Notes: generated from the letters alone by a model not told the origin. 64,000 bases of DNA from Paenibacillus_E qinlingensis_A (GCF_031455095.1 NZ_JAVDSB010000001.1:620001-684000), one strand, 5' to 3'. Shown: positions 32,194 through 40,639, numbered from the stretch's first letter. Numbers and translations are program-made.

Positions 32194-33174
32194 ATGGCAA
32201 CGATTACGTATTTGGAAGCAATTCGTTCTGCGATGCAAGAGGAAATGCAGAAGGATGACAATGTTTTCGTCCTCGGGGAGGACGTAGGCAAAGGCGGTGT
32301 GCTCAACACGACGAAGGGACTTCGCGATATATTCGGCGAAGAACGTGTGTTGGATACGCCACTGGCAGAATCAGCGATCGTTGGTGTAGCCATCGGCGCG
32401 GCGATGTACGGCATGAAGCCAATTGCTGAAATCCAATTTGCCGATTTTATTTTCCCGGCAACGAATCAAATTCTCAGCGAAGCTGCGAAAATTCGCTACC
32501 GCTCCAATAATGATTGGAGCTGCCCAATCGTCATTCGTGCCCCTTACGGCGCAACTGGCGCGGGTGCGTTGTACCATTCCCAGTGTCCAGAATCCGTCTT
32601 CTTCGGCACGCCAGGACTCAAAATTGTCGCACCGTCGAATCCGTATGATGCGAAGGGATTATTAAAGGCGGCAATTCGTGATGGCGACCCTGTCCTTTAT
32701 TTTGAACATAAAAAATGTTATCTTGCGTTATCAGCCGATGTACCAGATGAGGACTATATCGTTCCGATTGGGAAAGCAGATGTGAAGCGTCAAGGAACTG
32801 ATATTACCGTCATTGCCTATGGCATGGTGGTTAATTATGCACTGCAAGCCGCAGAGGAATTGGCGAAGGAAGGTATTTCAGCGCATGTGCTTGATTTGCG
32901 TACCTTGCAGCCGCTTGATCGCGAAGCGATACTAGAAGCTGCTAGAAAAACTGGCAAAGTACTTATTACGCATGAGGACAACAAAACAGGTGGGGTAGGT
33001 GCAGAAGTATCTGCTATCATCGCGGAAGAGATGCTATTTGAGCTAGATGCGCCCATCGCGAGACTATGTGGTCCCGATGTTCCGGCAGTAGGCAGCAATC
33101 CGCCAATGGAGAAGTTTTTCCTGCTGAATGCGGATAAGCTGAAGGAAGCTATGCGTCAATTAGCGTTATTCTAG
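32194..33174 (+). CDS. bkdAB: 2-oxoisovalerate dehydrogenase E1 beta subunit
   Basis: A 326-residue E1 beta protein with TYLEAIRSAMQEEMQKDDNV, VLGEDVGKGGVLNTTKGL, VLDTPLAESAIVGVAIGAAM, EIQFADFIFPATNQILSEAA and VITHEDNKTGGVGAEVSAII. It pairs with bkdAA. The ATG at 32194 lies one base after the upstream stop; an in-frame ATG at 32182 would overlap the ribosome-binding site, and the reading frame is open further upstream without a credible start. Confidence 0.93.
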   Translation: MATITYLEAIRSAMQEEMQKDDNVFVLGEDVGKGGVLNTTKGLRDIFGEERVLDTPLAESAIVGVAIGAAMYGMKPIAEIQFADFIFPATNQILSEAAKIRYRSNNDWSCPIVIRAPYGATGAGALYHSQCPESVFFGTPGLKIVAPSNPYDAKGLLKAAIRDGDPVLYFEHKKCYLALSADVPDEDYIVPIGKADVKRQGTDITVIAYGMVVNYALQAAEELAKEGISAHVLDLRTLQPLDREAILEAARKTGKVLITHEDNKTGGVGAEVSAIIAEEMLFELDAPIARLCGPDVPAVGSNPPMEKFFLLNADKLKEAMRQLALF

Positions 33175-33221
33175 TTCTTGTTCTTATCCGTTGATCTTTC
33201 CCGAAATTAGGAGGTACTTCT

Positions 33222-34556
33222 ATGAACCAAACTGGCCGCCTCACCGAGGTGACTGTTCCGCATTTGGCGGAAAGTCTCGTTTCGGCTACTATCGGCAAAT
33301 GGCTGAAAAAGCCAGGCGATTATATTGAACAATATGACGTTCTATGTGAGCTATTCACAGAGAAAGTAAATACAGAAATGCCGAGTCCCATCGAAGGCAA
33401 GCTGATCAAAATCATTGTCGGTGACGGTGAAACGGCTGCGGTAGGCGAAGCGATTTGTGTGATTGAAGAGCCAGCTGGCTCTTCAACAGGCAGTACAGCT
33501 GCACCAGCAGCTGTATCTCCTTCGGCAGTCGTGTCCGAAGACGCGGATCAGAGCATGCGTGGCCGCTTCTCTCCAGCGGTCCACAGACTTGCCCAAGATA
33601 ACCGCGTGGATTTGTCACGCGTACCGGGTACTGGCCTTGGCGGACGGATTACCCGCAAGGATGTTGAGACCTTCATCGCATCTGGCGGAGCCAATGCGGT
33701 GGCACCAGCAGAGATCCAAGCTGCTGCGCCAACAGCTCCTGCAGCACCAGTTGCTGCGGAAGAGCCAGTGAATCAGCCTGTTCGCAGCTCGGGCATTCAT
33801 TTGTCAGCGAGTCCACAAACACCGCTGATCGAAGCAGAAGGCCATAACCTAGATGCACGGAATGAGCATTTCATTGATGTCACGCCAATGCGTAATGCGA
33901 TTGCTACGAAGATGCGTCAGAGCGTCACGGAGATTCCACATGCGTGGACGATGATCGAAGTCGATGTGACGAATCTCGTGGTTTTGCGTAACAAGGTGAA
34001 AGATGAGTTCATGCGCCGTGAGGGAATCAATTTGACTTACCTAGCGTTCATGCTGAAAGCGGTCGTCAATGCGATTAAAGATTACCCGATTATTAACTCC
34101 GTGTGGGCTGTAGATAAAATTATCGTGAAACGCGATATTAATATTTCCTTGTCCGTTGGGACAGAAGATTCCGTGATGACCCCAGTCATTAAGAAAGCGG
34201 ATCAAAAGAATATCGCAGGATTAGCAAGGGAAATTGATGAGTTGACGAAGAAAACGCGTGCGGGGAAATTAGCGCTAACTGATATGGTTGGCGGTACGTT
34301 TACTGTAAATAATACAGGCTCCTTCGGTTCGATTCTCTCGTATCCAATCATTAACTACCCGCAAGCAGCGATTGTGACATTTGAATCGATTGTGAAGAAG
34401 CCTGTCGTGATTCAAGATATGATAGCGGTTCGTTCCATGGTAAACCTTTGCTTGTCGCTCGATCACCGGATTCTTGATGGTGTGATCTGTGGAAGGTTCC
34501 TGCAGAGAGTGAAAGAAAATTTAGAAAGCTACAACGCGGATACTAAAATTTACTAA
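33222..34556 (+). CDS. bkdB: Branched-chain 2-oxoacid dehydrogenase E2 (dihydrolipoyl acyltransferase)
   Basis: A 444-residue acyltransferase with three domains: an N-terminal lipoyl domain (LFTEKVNTEMPSPIEG, lipoyl-lysine near residue 48), a peripheral subunit-binding domain (FSPAVHRLAQDNRVDLSRVP, about residues 115-150) and a C-terminal catalytic domain ending in SLDHRILDGVICGRFLQ. Two A/P/Q-rich linkers join them. The first linker and the binding-domain region carry a cluster of perfect inverted repeats, including a 24-bp palindrome at 33463-33486. The ATG follows TTAGGAGGTACTTCT. Confidence 0.95.
   Translation: MNQTGRLTEVTVPHLAESLVSATIGKWLKKPGDYIEQYDVLCELFTEKVNTEMPSPIEGKLIKIIVGDGETAAVGEAICVIEEPAGSSTGSTAAPAAVSPSAVVSEDADQSMRGRFSPAVHRLAQDNRVDLSRVPGTGLGGRITRKDVETFIASGGANAVAPAEIQAAAPTAPAAPVAAEEPVNQPVRSSGIHLSASPQTPLIEAEGHNLDARNEHFIDVTPMRNAIATKMRQSVTEIPHAWTMIEVDVTNLVVLRNKVKDEFMRREGINLTYLAFMLKAVVNAIKDYPIINSVWAVDKIIVKRDINISLSVGTEDSVMTPVIKKADQKNIAGLAREIDELTKKTRAGKLALTDMVGGTFTVNNTGSFGSILSYPIINYPQAAIVTFESIVKKPVVIQDMIAVRSMVNLCLSLDHRILDGVICGRFLQRVKENLESYNADTKIY
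33463..33621 (+). repeat. Cluster of inverted repeats in bkdB, including a 24-bp palindrome
   Basis: A perfect 24-bp palindrome spans 33463-33486 (half-site TTGAAGAGCCAG). It is followed by TACAGCTG/CAGCTGTA (33494-33515, loop 6), CTTCGG/CCGAAG (33520-33540, loop 9) and CGCGTG/CACGCG (33603-33621, loop 7). All lie in the region encoding the flexible linker and the start of the binding domain. Confidence 0.75.
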
Positions 34557-34560
34557 TGGT

Positions 34561-34665
34561 TTAAGATGTGAAAAACAGACCAGCTGTAAACAATATACTG
34601 GATAACAGCATAACGAAGAGCATAATGTAAATAACGATTTTAAACATTTTCTTATTTTGTAGCAC
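34561..34665 (-). CDS. prli42: Prli42-like stressosome-associated micro-protein
   Basis: A 34-residue peptide with a basic head (MLQNKKMFK) and one membrane helix (IVIYIMLFVMLLSSILFTAG). This is the form of Prli42, a tiny membrane protein reported to tether the stressosome in Listeria and found across Firmicutes. A GTG start at 34665 follows AAAGGAGTGAATCCC. Its place between bkdB and an M20 peptidase gene matches the synteny I recall in Listeria, which supports the call. It converges on bkdB with a four-base gap and no clear terminator. Confidence 0.75.
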   Translation of the reverse strand: MLQNKKMFKIVIYIMLFVMLLSSILFTAGLFFTS

Positions 34666-34737
34666 GGGATTCACTCCTTTTTCATCCAAGCTTGTACCGT
34701 TTTATTGTAACTCAAAGTGTGTATCGGAGGAAAGTAC

Positions 34738-35868
34738 ATGATTCAACAAGATCGTTTAATTAAAGAGTTCATTTCCCTAGTTCAGGTGGATAGTGAAACG
34801 CGATATGAGCAAAACATCTGTGTCGTTCTCAAAGAAAAATTCAGTCAGCTAGGCTTGCAGGTTGTCGAGGATGATTCCATGTCCAAAAGTGGTCACGGCG
34901 CTGGCAATTTGATTTGCACATTGGAAGCAACGGACAGTAATACCGCGATTCCTACCATTTTCTTTACATCACACATGGATACTGTCGCGCCTGGCAATGG
35001 CATCAAGCCGCAAATTGGGGAAGATGGTTATATTCGCTCGGACGGCACTACGATTCTTGGAAGCGATGATAAAGCAGGAATTGCCGCGATGATTGAAGGG
35101 ATTTTAGTTCTGAAAGAACAAAATATCCCGCATGGTCGTATTCAGTTCGTCATTACCGCTGGGGAAGAGAGCGGCTTGAAAGGCGCTCGTGCGATGGAAC
35201 GCAGCAGCATGGAAGCTGAATATGGTTTCGCATTGGATTCCAATGGCAACCTTGGCGCGATTGCAACGGCAGCACCTGGACGTGCGGAAATTGAAATCAT
35301 TTTCCATGGCAAATCCGCTCATGCGGGAGTGAATCCGGAGGATGGGATTTCGGCCATCCAAGTGGCTAGCAAAGCCGTTTCACGTATGTCACTCGGCAGA
35401 ATTGATAATGAAACGACTGCCAACATTGGCAGCTTTTCAGGCGTAGGACCACTTAACGTGGTATGCGATAAGGTGAAAATGGAAGCCGAAGCGCGCAGTA
35501 TCGTTCAGCATAAGCTGGAAGCGCAGATTGAAGCGATGAAACAGGCTTGTGAAGCTGCCGCTGCAGAAGCGGGGACGACGTGTGAATTCCATGCGGATAT
35601 CGTGTATGCGTCCTACATGCATGATGATTCAGCACCTATTGTCCAATTGACATCTCGGGCGATGAGTACGATCGGTCTTACGGCGCAAACGTTCCACTCG
35701 GGTGGTGGAAGCGACGCGAATATTTTCAACGGCATGGGCATCCCTACTGTGAATTTGGCCGTTGGTTATTTAGAGATTCATACGGTCAAAGAGCGTATCG
35801 CGATAAGTGACCTCGTCAAAACCGCCGAACTTGTTGTTGCTTTAGTGAAGGAAGCAGCCAAGGTTTAA
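34738..35868 (+). CDS. M20 family peptidase, PepT/YqjE-like
   Basis: A 376-residue metallopeptidase with the metal-binding motifs FFTSHMDTVAPGNGI, LGSDDKAGIAAMIEG, VITAGEESGLKGARAME and HSGGGSDANIFNGMG, plus a final metal histidine in VGYLEIHTVKERI. It has a dimerisation lid domain (about residues 180-290). The family contains tripeptidases and related aminoacyl hydrolases; the exact substrate is uncertain. The ATG at 34738 follows GGAGGAAAGTAC. A strong terminator follows it. Confidence 0.88.
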   Translation: MIQQDRLIKEFISLVQVDSETRYEQNICVVLKEKFSQLGLQVVEDDSMSKSGHGAGNLICTLEATDSNTAIPTIFFTSHMDTVAPGNGIKPQIGEDGYIRSDGTTILGSDDKAGIAAMIEGILVLKEQNIPHGRIQFVITAGEESGLKGARAMERSSMEAEYGFALDSNGNLGAIATAAPGRAEIEIIFHGKSAHAGVNPEDGISAIQVASKAVSRMSLGRIDNETTANIGSFSGVGPLNVVCDKVKMEAEARSIVQHKLEAQIEAMKQACEAAAAEAGTTCEFHADIVYASYMHDDSAPIVQLTSRAMSTIGLTAQTFHSGGGSDANIFNGMGIPTVNLAVGYLEIHTVKERIAISDLVKTAELVVALVKEAAKV

Positions 35869-35888
35869 TACTTGGTTGGTCCAATAAA

Positions 35889-35929
35889 AAAACCGATTCG
35901 TCCGCCTATTGGCGCGGCTAATCGGTTTT
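35889..35929. terminator. Terminator after the M20 peptidase gene, also facing mciZ
   Basis: AAAACCGATT (35889-35898) pairs with AATCGGTTTT (35920-35929), with an inner GC-rich region. It has an A-run on the left and TTTTCGTTTT on the right, so it may act in both directions. Confidence 0.8.
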
Positions 35930-35957
35930 CGTTTTATTGTTGGAGCAGATAAGCATG

Positions 35958-36158
35958 TTAGTTGGCAGCCAAAGGGAAGGGGAGTATATGAGCAGAATGT
36001 CCCTGTACCTTCTTACTAGAACGAGCAGGTAATCTAGCTAGATAATCTACAACGGTTAGTTTCGGATCGCCTTGCTGAAGCATTTGCGCAAGCCCATGTT
36101 TGACTTCCCAGGCTTTACCAACAAGTCGAATCTGATTATCACTCACATAGCTCTTCAT
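35958..36158 (-). CDS. mciZ: MciZ-like inhibitor of FtsZ
   Basis: A 66-residue protein whose N-terminal half carries IRLVGKAWEVKHGLAQML. This corresponds to the LVGKAWE-I/V core of MciZ, the mother-cell peptide that caps FtsZ filaments in sporulating Bacillus. The location beside nudF also matches. The Bacillus peptide is about 40 residues; here an extra basic, P/S-rich tail (PARSSKKVQGHSAHILPF) follows. The ATG at 36158 lies after AGAGGGTCTCCCT. Upstream on the minus strand a weak sigma-E-like pair (GCATAAC, 14 bases, CATATCGT) can be seen, well below consensus. Confidence 0.75.
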   Translation of the reverse strand: MKSYVSDNQIRLVGKAWEVKHGLAQMLQQGDPKLTVVDYLARLPARSSKKVQGHSAHILPFPLAAN

Positions 36159-36251
36159 AGGGAGACCCTCTTTTCAGGAAAATATTTCATATAATGAACG
36201 ATATGCAAAAAGTGGACAAGTTATGCCAACTTACGAGGATGAGGTGCTCAA

Positions 36252-36806
36252 ATGACAGAACATAAAAAGTTTGAAGAAGTGACCATAAGTAGTGAAATGA
36301 TTTTCAAAGGTAAAATTATTTCCTTGCAAGTAGATCAGGTTAGATTGCCGAATGGCGGAACCGCTTCCCGTGAAATTGTGAAGCATCCAGGTGCGGTCGC
36401 AGTTATTCCACTCTTAGGTGATAAAATGATCGTGGTAGAGCAGTACCGTAAGCCACTAGAGAAGAGTCAGGTAGAGATCCCTGCGGGTAAACTTGATAGT
36501 GGAGAGGAGCCTCTGAAAGCGGCGTTACGTGAGCTTGAGGAAGAGACAGGGTTTCGAACAGATAACATTCGCTTGGTTAGTTCGTTCTCTACGTCACCAG
36601 GGTTTGCGGACGAAATCATTCACTTATACATAGCAGAGGATCTAGTGAAGGGGACAGCGAATCCGGATGACGATGAATTCTTGGATTGTGAAGCGATAAC
36701 CTTGGAGCAAGCACAGCAGTATATGCGTGAAGGGCGTATCAGCGATGCCAAGACAATCATGGCGGTTTGGGCGTGGCAACTGTATAAGCTGACTGGTCAA
36801 ATCTAG
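36252..36806 (+). CDS. nudF: ADP-ribose pyrophosphatase, Nudix family
   Basis: A 184-residue Nudix hydrolase. The Nudix box is complete: GKLDSGEEPLKAALRELEEE followed by TG. An N-terminal strand domain holds KIISLQVDQVRLPNGG and SREIVKHPGAVAVIPL, as in the ADP-ribose group, which cleaves ADP-ribose to AMP and ribose 5-phosphate. The stop codon is followed without a gap by the ATG of the next gene, so the two are translationally linked. Confidence 0.93.
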   Translation: MTEHKKFEEVTISSEMIFKGKIISLQVDQVRLPNGGTASREIVKHPGAVAVIPLLGDKMIVVEQYRKPLEKSQVEIPAGKLDSGEEPLKAALRELEEETGFRTDNIRLVSSFSTSPGFADEIIHLYIAEDLVKGTANPDDDEFLDCEAITLEQAQQYMREGRISDAKTIMAVWAWQLYKLTGQI

Positions 36807-37991
36807 ATGTTGAAGGATTACTACGTAGATCTTCATATTCACATTGGTCGAACGGAGAAGGGGCAAGCTGTCAAAATTAGTGCAGCCAATAATCTCACTT
36901 TTTTCAATATTGCTCATGAAGCTGCTAACCGAAAAGGGATGGAGATGATCTCGATCATTGATACCCATTCACCTTCCGTCCAAGAGGAGATTATGATGTA
37001 TTTGGATAAGGGGGAGATGATGGAGCTTGAAGGCGGAGGCATTCGCTATCGAGAGACATCGATCATCCTAGGAAGCGAGATTGAAGTTAGAGACCCTGGG
37101 ATGGGTCCTGCACACGTTTTGGCCTATATGCCTACCCTGCAAGTGATGCAAGAATTTACAACATGGATGAGCCGGTACATGAAAAATGTAGAGCTTAGCT
37201 CTCAGCGTATTTATGTGCCTGCTCGTGAGCTTCAGGAAGAGGTGCTAGGCCGAGGTGGTATTCTTATCCCAGCGCACATCTTTACGCCGCACAAGAGCGT
37301 GTATGGCAGCGCTGTAAGCTCGATGAATGAGTTGCTTGATGTGAATAGAGTCCTCGCGGTGGAACTCGGTTTAAGCGCAGATTCCGATATGGCTGGATTG
37401 ATCTCGGAACTCGATGATTTTACCTATCTGACGAACTCTGACGCGCATTCTCTTGCCAAAATAGGTCGTGAGTACAACCAAATGCGGCTTGCTGCTCCGA
37501 CCTTTGTGGAATTAGTCAAAGCTTTAGCGCGACAGGAAGGTCGAGGGGTAACGGCGAACTACGGATTGAATTCACGATTAGGCAAGTATCATCGAACGTA
37601 TTGCAGCCTCTGTGAGGCTGTACTGGATGAAGACGCTGCAGCTGTCGAGCGTTGTATGAATTGCGGCAGTCCTAAGATCGTTCGAGGCGTGATGGATCGG
37701 ATCATGGCGATTGCAGATCGTGAGAAGTCCTATCAACCTGACCATCGACCGCCGTACCATTTTCAAGTTCCCTTAGAGTATCTGCCAGGGTTAGGACCTA
37801 AGAAGCTTGAGCAGCTGCTAAGCAGGTTCGGAACGGAAATGCATGTCTTACATCATGCCAAGCCTGAAGAGCTAGTAGACGTCGTTGGGGAAGAACTGAC
37901 TTCATATATCGTAAACGCGAGGGAAGGAACTCTATCGCTTGAAGTCGGTGGCGGAGGAAAATACGGCAAAGTGAGAAATAATCATTCATAG
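36807..37991 (+). CDS. Endonuclease Q-like PHP-domain protein
   Basis: A 394-residue protein with an N-terminal PHP metal-binding domain (VDLHIHIG at 7-14, SIIDTHSP, GGILIPAHIFTPH, LTNSDAHSLAKIG), a zinc-finger-like pair (CSLC and CMNC, about residues 270-295) and a C-terminal helix-hairpin-helix region (LPGLGPKKLEQLLSRFG). This is the build of endonuclease Q, which nicks DNA 5' of deaminated bases, known in some archaea and bacteria including Bacillus relatives. It begins directly after the nudF stop. Specificity here is inferred from architecture. Confidence 0.82.
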   Translation: MLKDYYVDLHIHIGRTEKGQAVKISAANNLTFFNIAHEAANRKGMEMISIIDTHSPSVQEEIMMYLDKGEMMELEGGGIRYRETSIILGSEIEVRDPGMGPAHVLAYMPTLQVMQEFTTWMSRYMKNVELSSQRIYVPARELQEEVLGRGGILIPAHIFTPHKSVYGSAVSSMNELLDVNRVLAVELGLSADSDMAGLISELDDFTYLTNSDAHSLAKIGREYNQMRLAAPTFVELVKALARQEGRGVTANYGLNSRLGKYHRTYCSLCEAVLDEDAAAVERCMNCGSPKIVRGVMDRIMAIADREKSYQPDHRPPYHFQVPLEYLPGLGPKKLEQLLSRFGTEMHVLHHAKPEELVDVVGEELTSYIVNAREGTLSLEVGGGGKYGKVRNNHS

Positions 37992-38014
37992 TTTTGACTT
38001 TGTGCTCATAAGCT
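37986..38014 (+). promoter_or_regulatory. Candidate sigma-E promoter for spoIIM
   Basis: TCATAGT (37986-37992), 14-base spacer, CATAAGCT (38007-38014). Both elements deviate from the sigma-E consensus by one or two bases. spoIIM is sigma-E-dependent in Bacillus. Confidence 0.45.
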
Positions 38015-38052
38015 TGTCTTTGTAGAGGTTGTACAAGGAAGGAGTGGCGAGT

Positions 38053-38697
38053 GTGAATAGGAACTTAACGATGAAACAATATATGAAGGATAATTTGCCG
38101 TTATTTATATTCGTCTCAGTACTCTTTGTTATTGGCGTTGTGTTCGGTGCCGTCATGGTGAATGCACTTTCCTTGGAACAAAGGACCGAGATGACACGTC
38201 ATTTAGGCAGTTTCTTTCATGAAATCAATGAAGGTATCGAAATCGATAGCCAGCAATCGTTCAGTCAAGCCTTTGGCATGCATATGAAGTGGATTTTATT
38301 GATCTGGTTATTTGGTCTATCCATTATTGGTTTACCCTTGATCTTAGTACTGGATTTTCTAAAAGGGGTACTGATCGGCTTTACGGTGGGATACCTAGTG
38401 GGGCAGATGTCATGGAAAGGCATGCTCTTTGCGCTAGTGGCTGTCTTACCACAGAATTTAATTGTGATTCCGGCTATTTTATTTTGCAGCGTGGCCGCGA
38501 TGTCATTCTCTCTCTATATGATCAAACATAGAATTATGAGTCGCAGTGGTAACATTTACCAGCCCTTCATGAGATATACAACGATTACTCTAATGATGGG
38601 CGGCTGCCTCTTAGCAGCTGCATTATTAGAAGGATACTTCTCCCAATACATGATGAAATGGGTAACCCCAATGCTGGTAGGGGTTTATGGGGAATGA
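38053..38697 (+). CDS. spoIIM: Stage II sporulation protein M
   Basis: A 214-residue membrane protein with about five helices; the opening YMKDNLPLFIFVSVLFVIGV and GFTVGYLVGQMSWKGMLFAL with LPQNLIVIPAILFCS are typical of SpoIIM. In the mother cell it joins SpoIID and SpoIIP in the engulfment machinery. A GTG at 38053 is chosen because GGAG at 38041-38044 lies eight bases before it; the open frame continues to a TTG at 38029. Its location before fur and xerD is conserved. Confidence 0.93.
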   Translation: MNRNLTMKQYMKDNLPLFIFVSVLFVIGVVFGAVMVNALSLEQRTEMTRHLGSFFHEINEGIEIDSQQSFSQAFGMHMKWILLIWLFGLSIIGLPLILVLDFLKGVLIGFTVGYLVGQMSWKGMLFALVAVLPQNLIVIPAILFCSVAAMSFSLYMIKHRIMSRSGNIYQPFMRYTTITLMMGGCLLAAALLEGYFSQYMMKWVTPMLVGVYGE

Positions 38698-38715
38698 ATT
38701 GAATTGTGATTCTGT

Positions 38716-38745
38716 TTGACTTTGTAAGTAAGCTCCCCCTATAAT
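38716..38745 (+). promoter_or_regulatory. Sigma-A promoter for fur
   Basis: TTGACT (38716-38721), 18-base spacer, TATAAT (38740-38745), 55 bases before the start codon. No clear Fur or PerR box was seen over it. Confidence 0.7.
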
Positions 38746-38799
38746 GAAAAGAGTGGCTAAAACTGGGCTAGGATGCCCACCTTTCTGAGGGGGAGGCAT

Positions 38800-39270
38800 A
38801 TGGAAACAAGGATCGAGAAAATTAAGCAACAACTGCAATCTCAGGGGTACAAGCTTACGCCTCAACGGGAAGCGACTGTTCGCGTTTTATTGGAAAATGA
38901 ACAAGATCATCTTAGTGCAGAAGATGTGTTTATGCTTGTGAAGGATAAGGCGCCAGAGATCGGTCTAGCTACTGTCTACCGTACTTTGGAGCTGCTGAGT
39001 GAGCTGCATGTCTTGGAGAAAATGAATTTTGGCGACGGTGTGGCTCGTTACGATTTACGTGATGATAATTCACGCCATCATCACCATCACTTGATTTGCG
39101 TGCAATGCGGAGCCGTAGATGAAATTATGGACGATTGGCTCGGACCTTTCGAAGAACGGTTAGAGACTGAATTTCATTTTCAAGTCCTAGATCATCGACT
39201 TGATTTTCAAGGTATTTGCTACCGCTGTACCGAACGAGGGAAACCGGACTCATTGGAGAAATCCCACTAA
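38800..39270 (+). CDS. fur: Fur family metalloregulator
   Basis: A 156-residue regulator with an N-terminal winged helix (YKLTPQREATVRVLLENEQD, GLATVYRTLELLSELHVLEK) and a C-terminal dimerisation domain with a metal site (SRHHHHHLICVQCGAVDEIM) and structural zinc cysteines (CVQC and CYRC). The sequence and the location between spoIIM and xerD suggest Fur (iron) rather than PerR or Zur, which are usually elsewhere. The ATG at 38800 follows GGGGGAGGCAT. Confidence 0.9.
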   Translation: METRIEKIKQQLQSQGYKLTPQREATVRVLLENEQDHLSAEDVFMLVKDKAPEIGLATVYRTLELLSELHVLEKMNFGDGVARYDLRDDNSRHHHHHLICVQCGAVDEIMDDWLGPFEERLETEFHFQVLDHRLDFQGICYRCTERGKPDSLEKSH

Positions 39271-39304
39271 CAGTCTCCGAAAGGAACTGTTCAAATTATG
39301 AAAA

Positions 39305-39338
39305 TGCCTGTATGCGTCACTTGCATACAGGCATTTTT
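39305..39338 (+). terminator. Rho-independent terminator after fur
   Basis: TGCCTGTATGC (39305-39315) pairs perfectly with GCATACAGGCA (39323-39333), then TTTTT. An upstream A-run may allow action on the other strand too. Confidence 0.88.
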
Positions 39339-39449
39339 GTGTTTTTCTCATATCATATTAGGAGAAAGGTCATCACGTTCCGTCACATATTTGGCAGGGG
39401 AGTAGGGGTACATTATAGACGAATGAACAGAAGGAAGAAGGTGGCGAGT

Positions 39450-40580
39450 GTGTCAAAACCATGCCTAGTCGTTGGAGTTCCTAAAGAAATTAAGAACAAT
39501 GAAAATCGTGTCGCCTTAACGCCAGGCGGCGCAGGTATGCTGCAAATGTCCGGTCATCGTGTGTTGGTGGAAGCGGGAGCAGGTATTGGCAGTGGCTTTA
39601 CTGACGAGGATTATCAACAAGAAGGTGCGACAATTATCACGGGTGCGTCTGAAGTCTGGGCACAAAGCGATATGATCATGAAAGTGAAAGAGCCGCTGCC
39701 AGCCGAATATGGCTATTTTAAAGAAGGGCAGATCCTATTTACGTATCTGCATTTAGCTGCAGCTGGTGATCTGGCCACGCAGTTAATAGAGAAGCAAGTG
39801 ACGGGCATAGCTTACGAGACGATTCAGATGCCTAATGGGTCACTGCCATTGCTGACGCCGATGAGTGAAGTAGCAGGCAGGATGTCCGTGCAGATTGGCG
39901 CACAGTATCTGGAGAAGTTTTATGGTGGCCGCGGCATTTTACTAGGGGGTGTCCCTGGTGTGCCACCAGCGGATGTCATTATTCTAGGCGGTGGCATAGT
40001 CGGCACGAACGCAGCCAAAATGGCGCTAGGTCTTGGTGCTAATGTCGTAATCATTGAGCGCAGTGCAGAACGCATGCGAGCGCTGGACGATATTTTTGGA
40101 GGGCATCTCCGCACGTTGATGTCCAATCCGTATAATATCGCGAGCGCCGTTCAGAAGGCGGATCTGCTGATAGGTGCAGTTCTGATTCCGGGGGCGAGAG
40201 CTCCGCGATTAGTGACCGAAGCGATGGTGCAGAGCATGAAACCTGGGGCGGTTATCGTGGATGTTGCCGTCGATCAAGGCGGATCCATCGAAACGATTGA
40301 TCGGGTGACAACCCATAGTGATCCCACGTATGAGAAATACGGTGTGCTGCATTATGCAGTAGCTAATATGCCAGGGGCTGTACCGAGAACTTCGACGCTC
40401 GCATTGACGAATGTTACGTTGCCTTATGCCTTGGAGTTGGCCAATAAAGGCTTCACGAAGGCCTTGGCGGAGAATTACACGCTGCAGCTAGGTGTGAATA
40501 CCTACAAAGGCAGTGTTACGCATCCGGCGGTAGCTGAGGCGCTTGGTATGCCGTACACGAAATTGATTGACTTGTCATAA
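39450..40580 (+). CDS. ald: Alanine dehydrogenase
   Basis: A 376-residue enzyme that interconverts alanine and pyruvate with NAD. It shows VVGVPKEIKNNENRVALTP, the pyruvate-binding KVKEPLPAEYGYF with the catalytic lysine, the histidine in LFTYLHLAAAGDLA, the dinucleotide loop VIILGGGIVGTNAAKMALG and VDVAVDQGGSIETIDRVT. The open frame extends far upstream, but a GTG at 39450 after AGGTGGCGA gives the normal family length. In Bacillus ald is needed for full sporulation, which fits the surroundings. Confidence 0.95.
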   Translation: MSKPCLVVGVPKEIKNNENRVALTPGGAGMLQMSGHRVLVEAGAGIGSGFTDEDYQQEGATIITGASEVWAQSDMIMKVKEPLPAEYGYFKEGQILFTYLHLAAAGDLATQLIEKQVTGIAYETIQMPNGSLPLLTPMSEVAGRMSVQIGAQYLEKFYGGRGILLGGVPGVPPADVIILGGGIVGTNAAKMALGLGANVVIIERSAERMRALDDIFGGHLRTLMSNPYNIASAVQKADLLIGAVLIPGARAPRLVTEAMVQSMKPGAVIVDVAVDQGGSIETIDRVTTHSDPTYEKYGVLHYAVANMPGAVPRTSTLALTNVTLPYALELANKGFTKALAENYTLQLGVNTYKGSVTHPAVAEALGMPYTKLIDLS

Positions 40581-40639
40581 TTATAGGCCGAGCCTCATAT
40601 TCTGTTCCTAAGACATGGCATAGACATGGGGGCAGAGCT

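Noticed and set aside
39216..39449. N-terminal extension of alanine dehydrogenase in the same frame
   Set aside because: It would include the fur terminator hairpin at 39305-39338. A GTG at 39450 with an AGGTGG site gives the usual Ald length.
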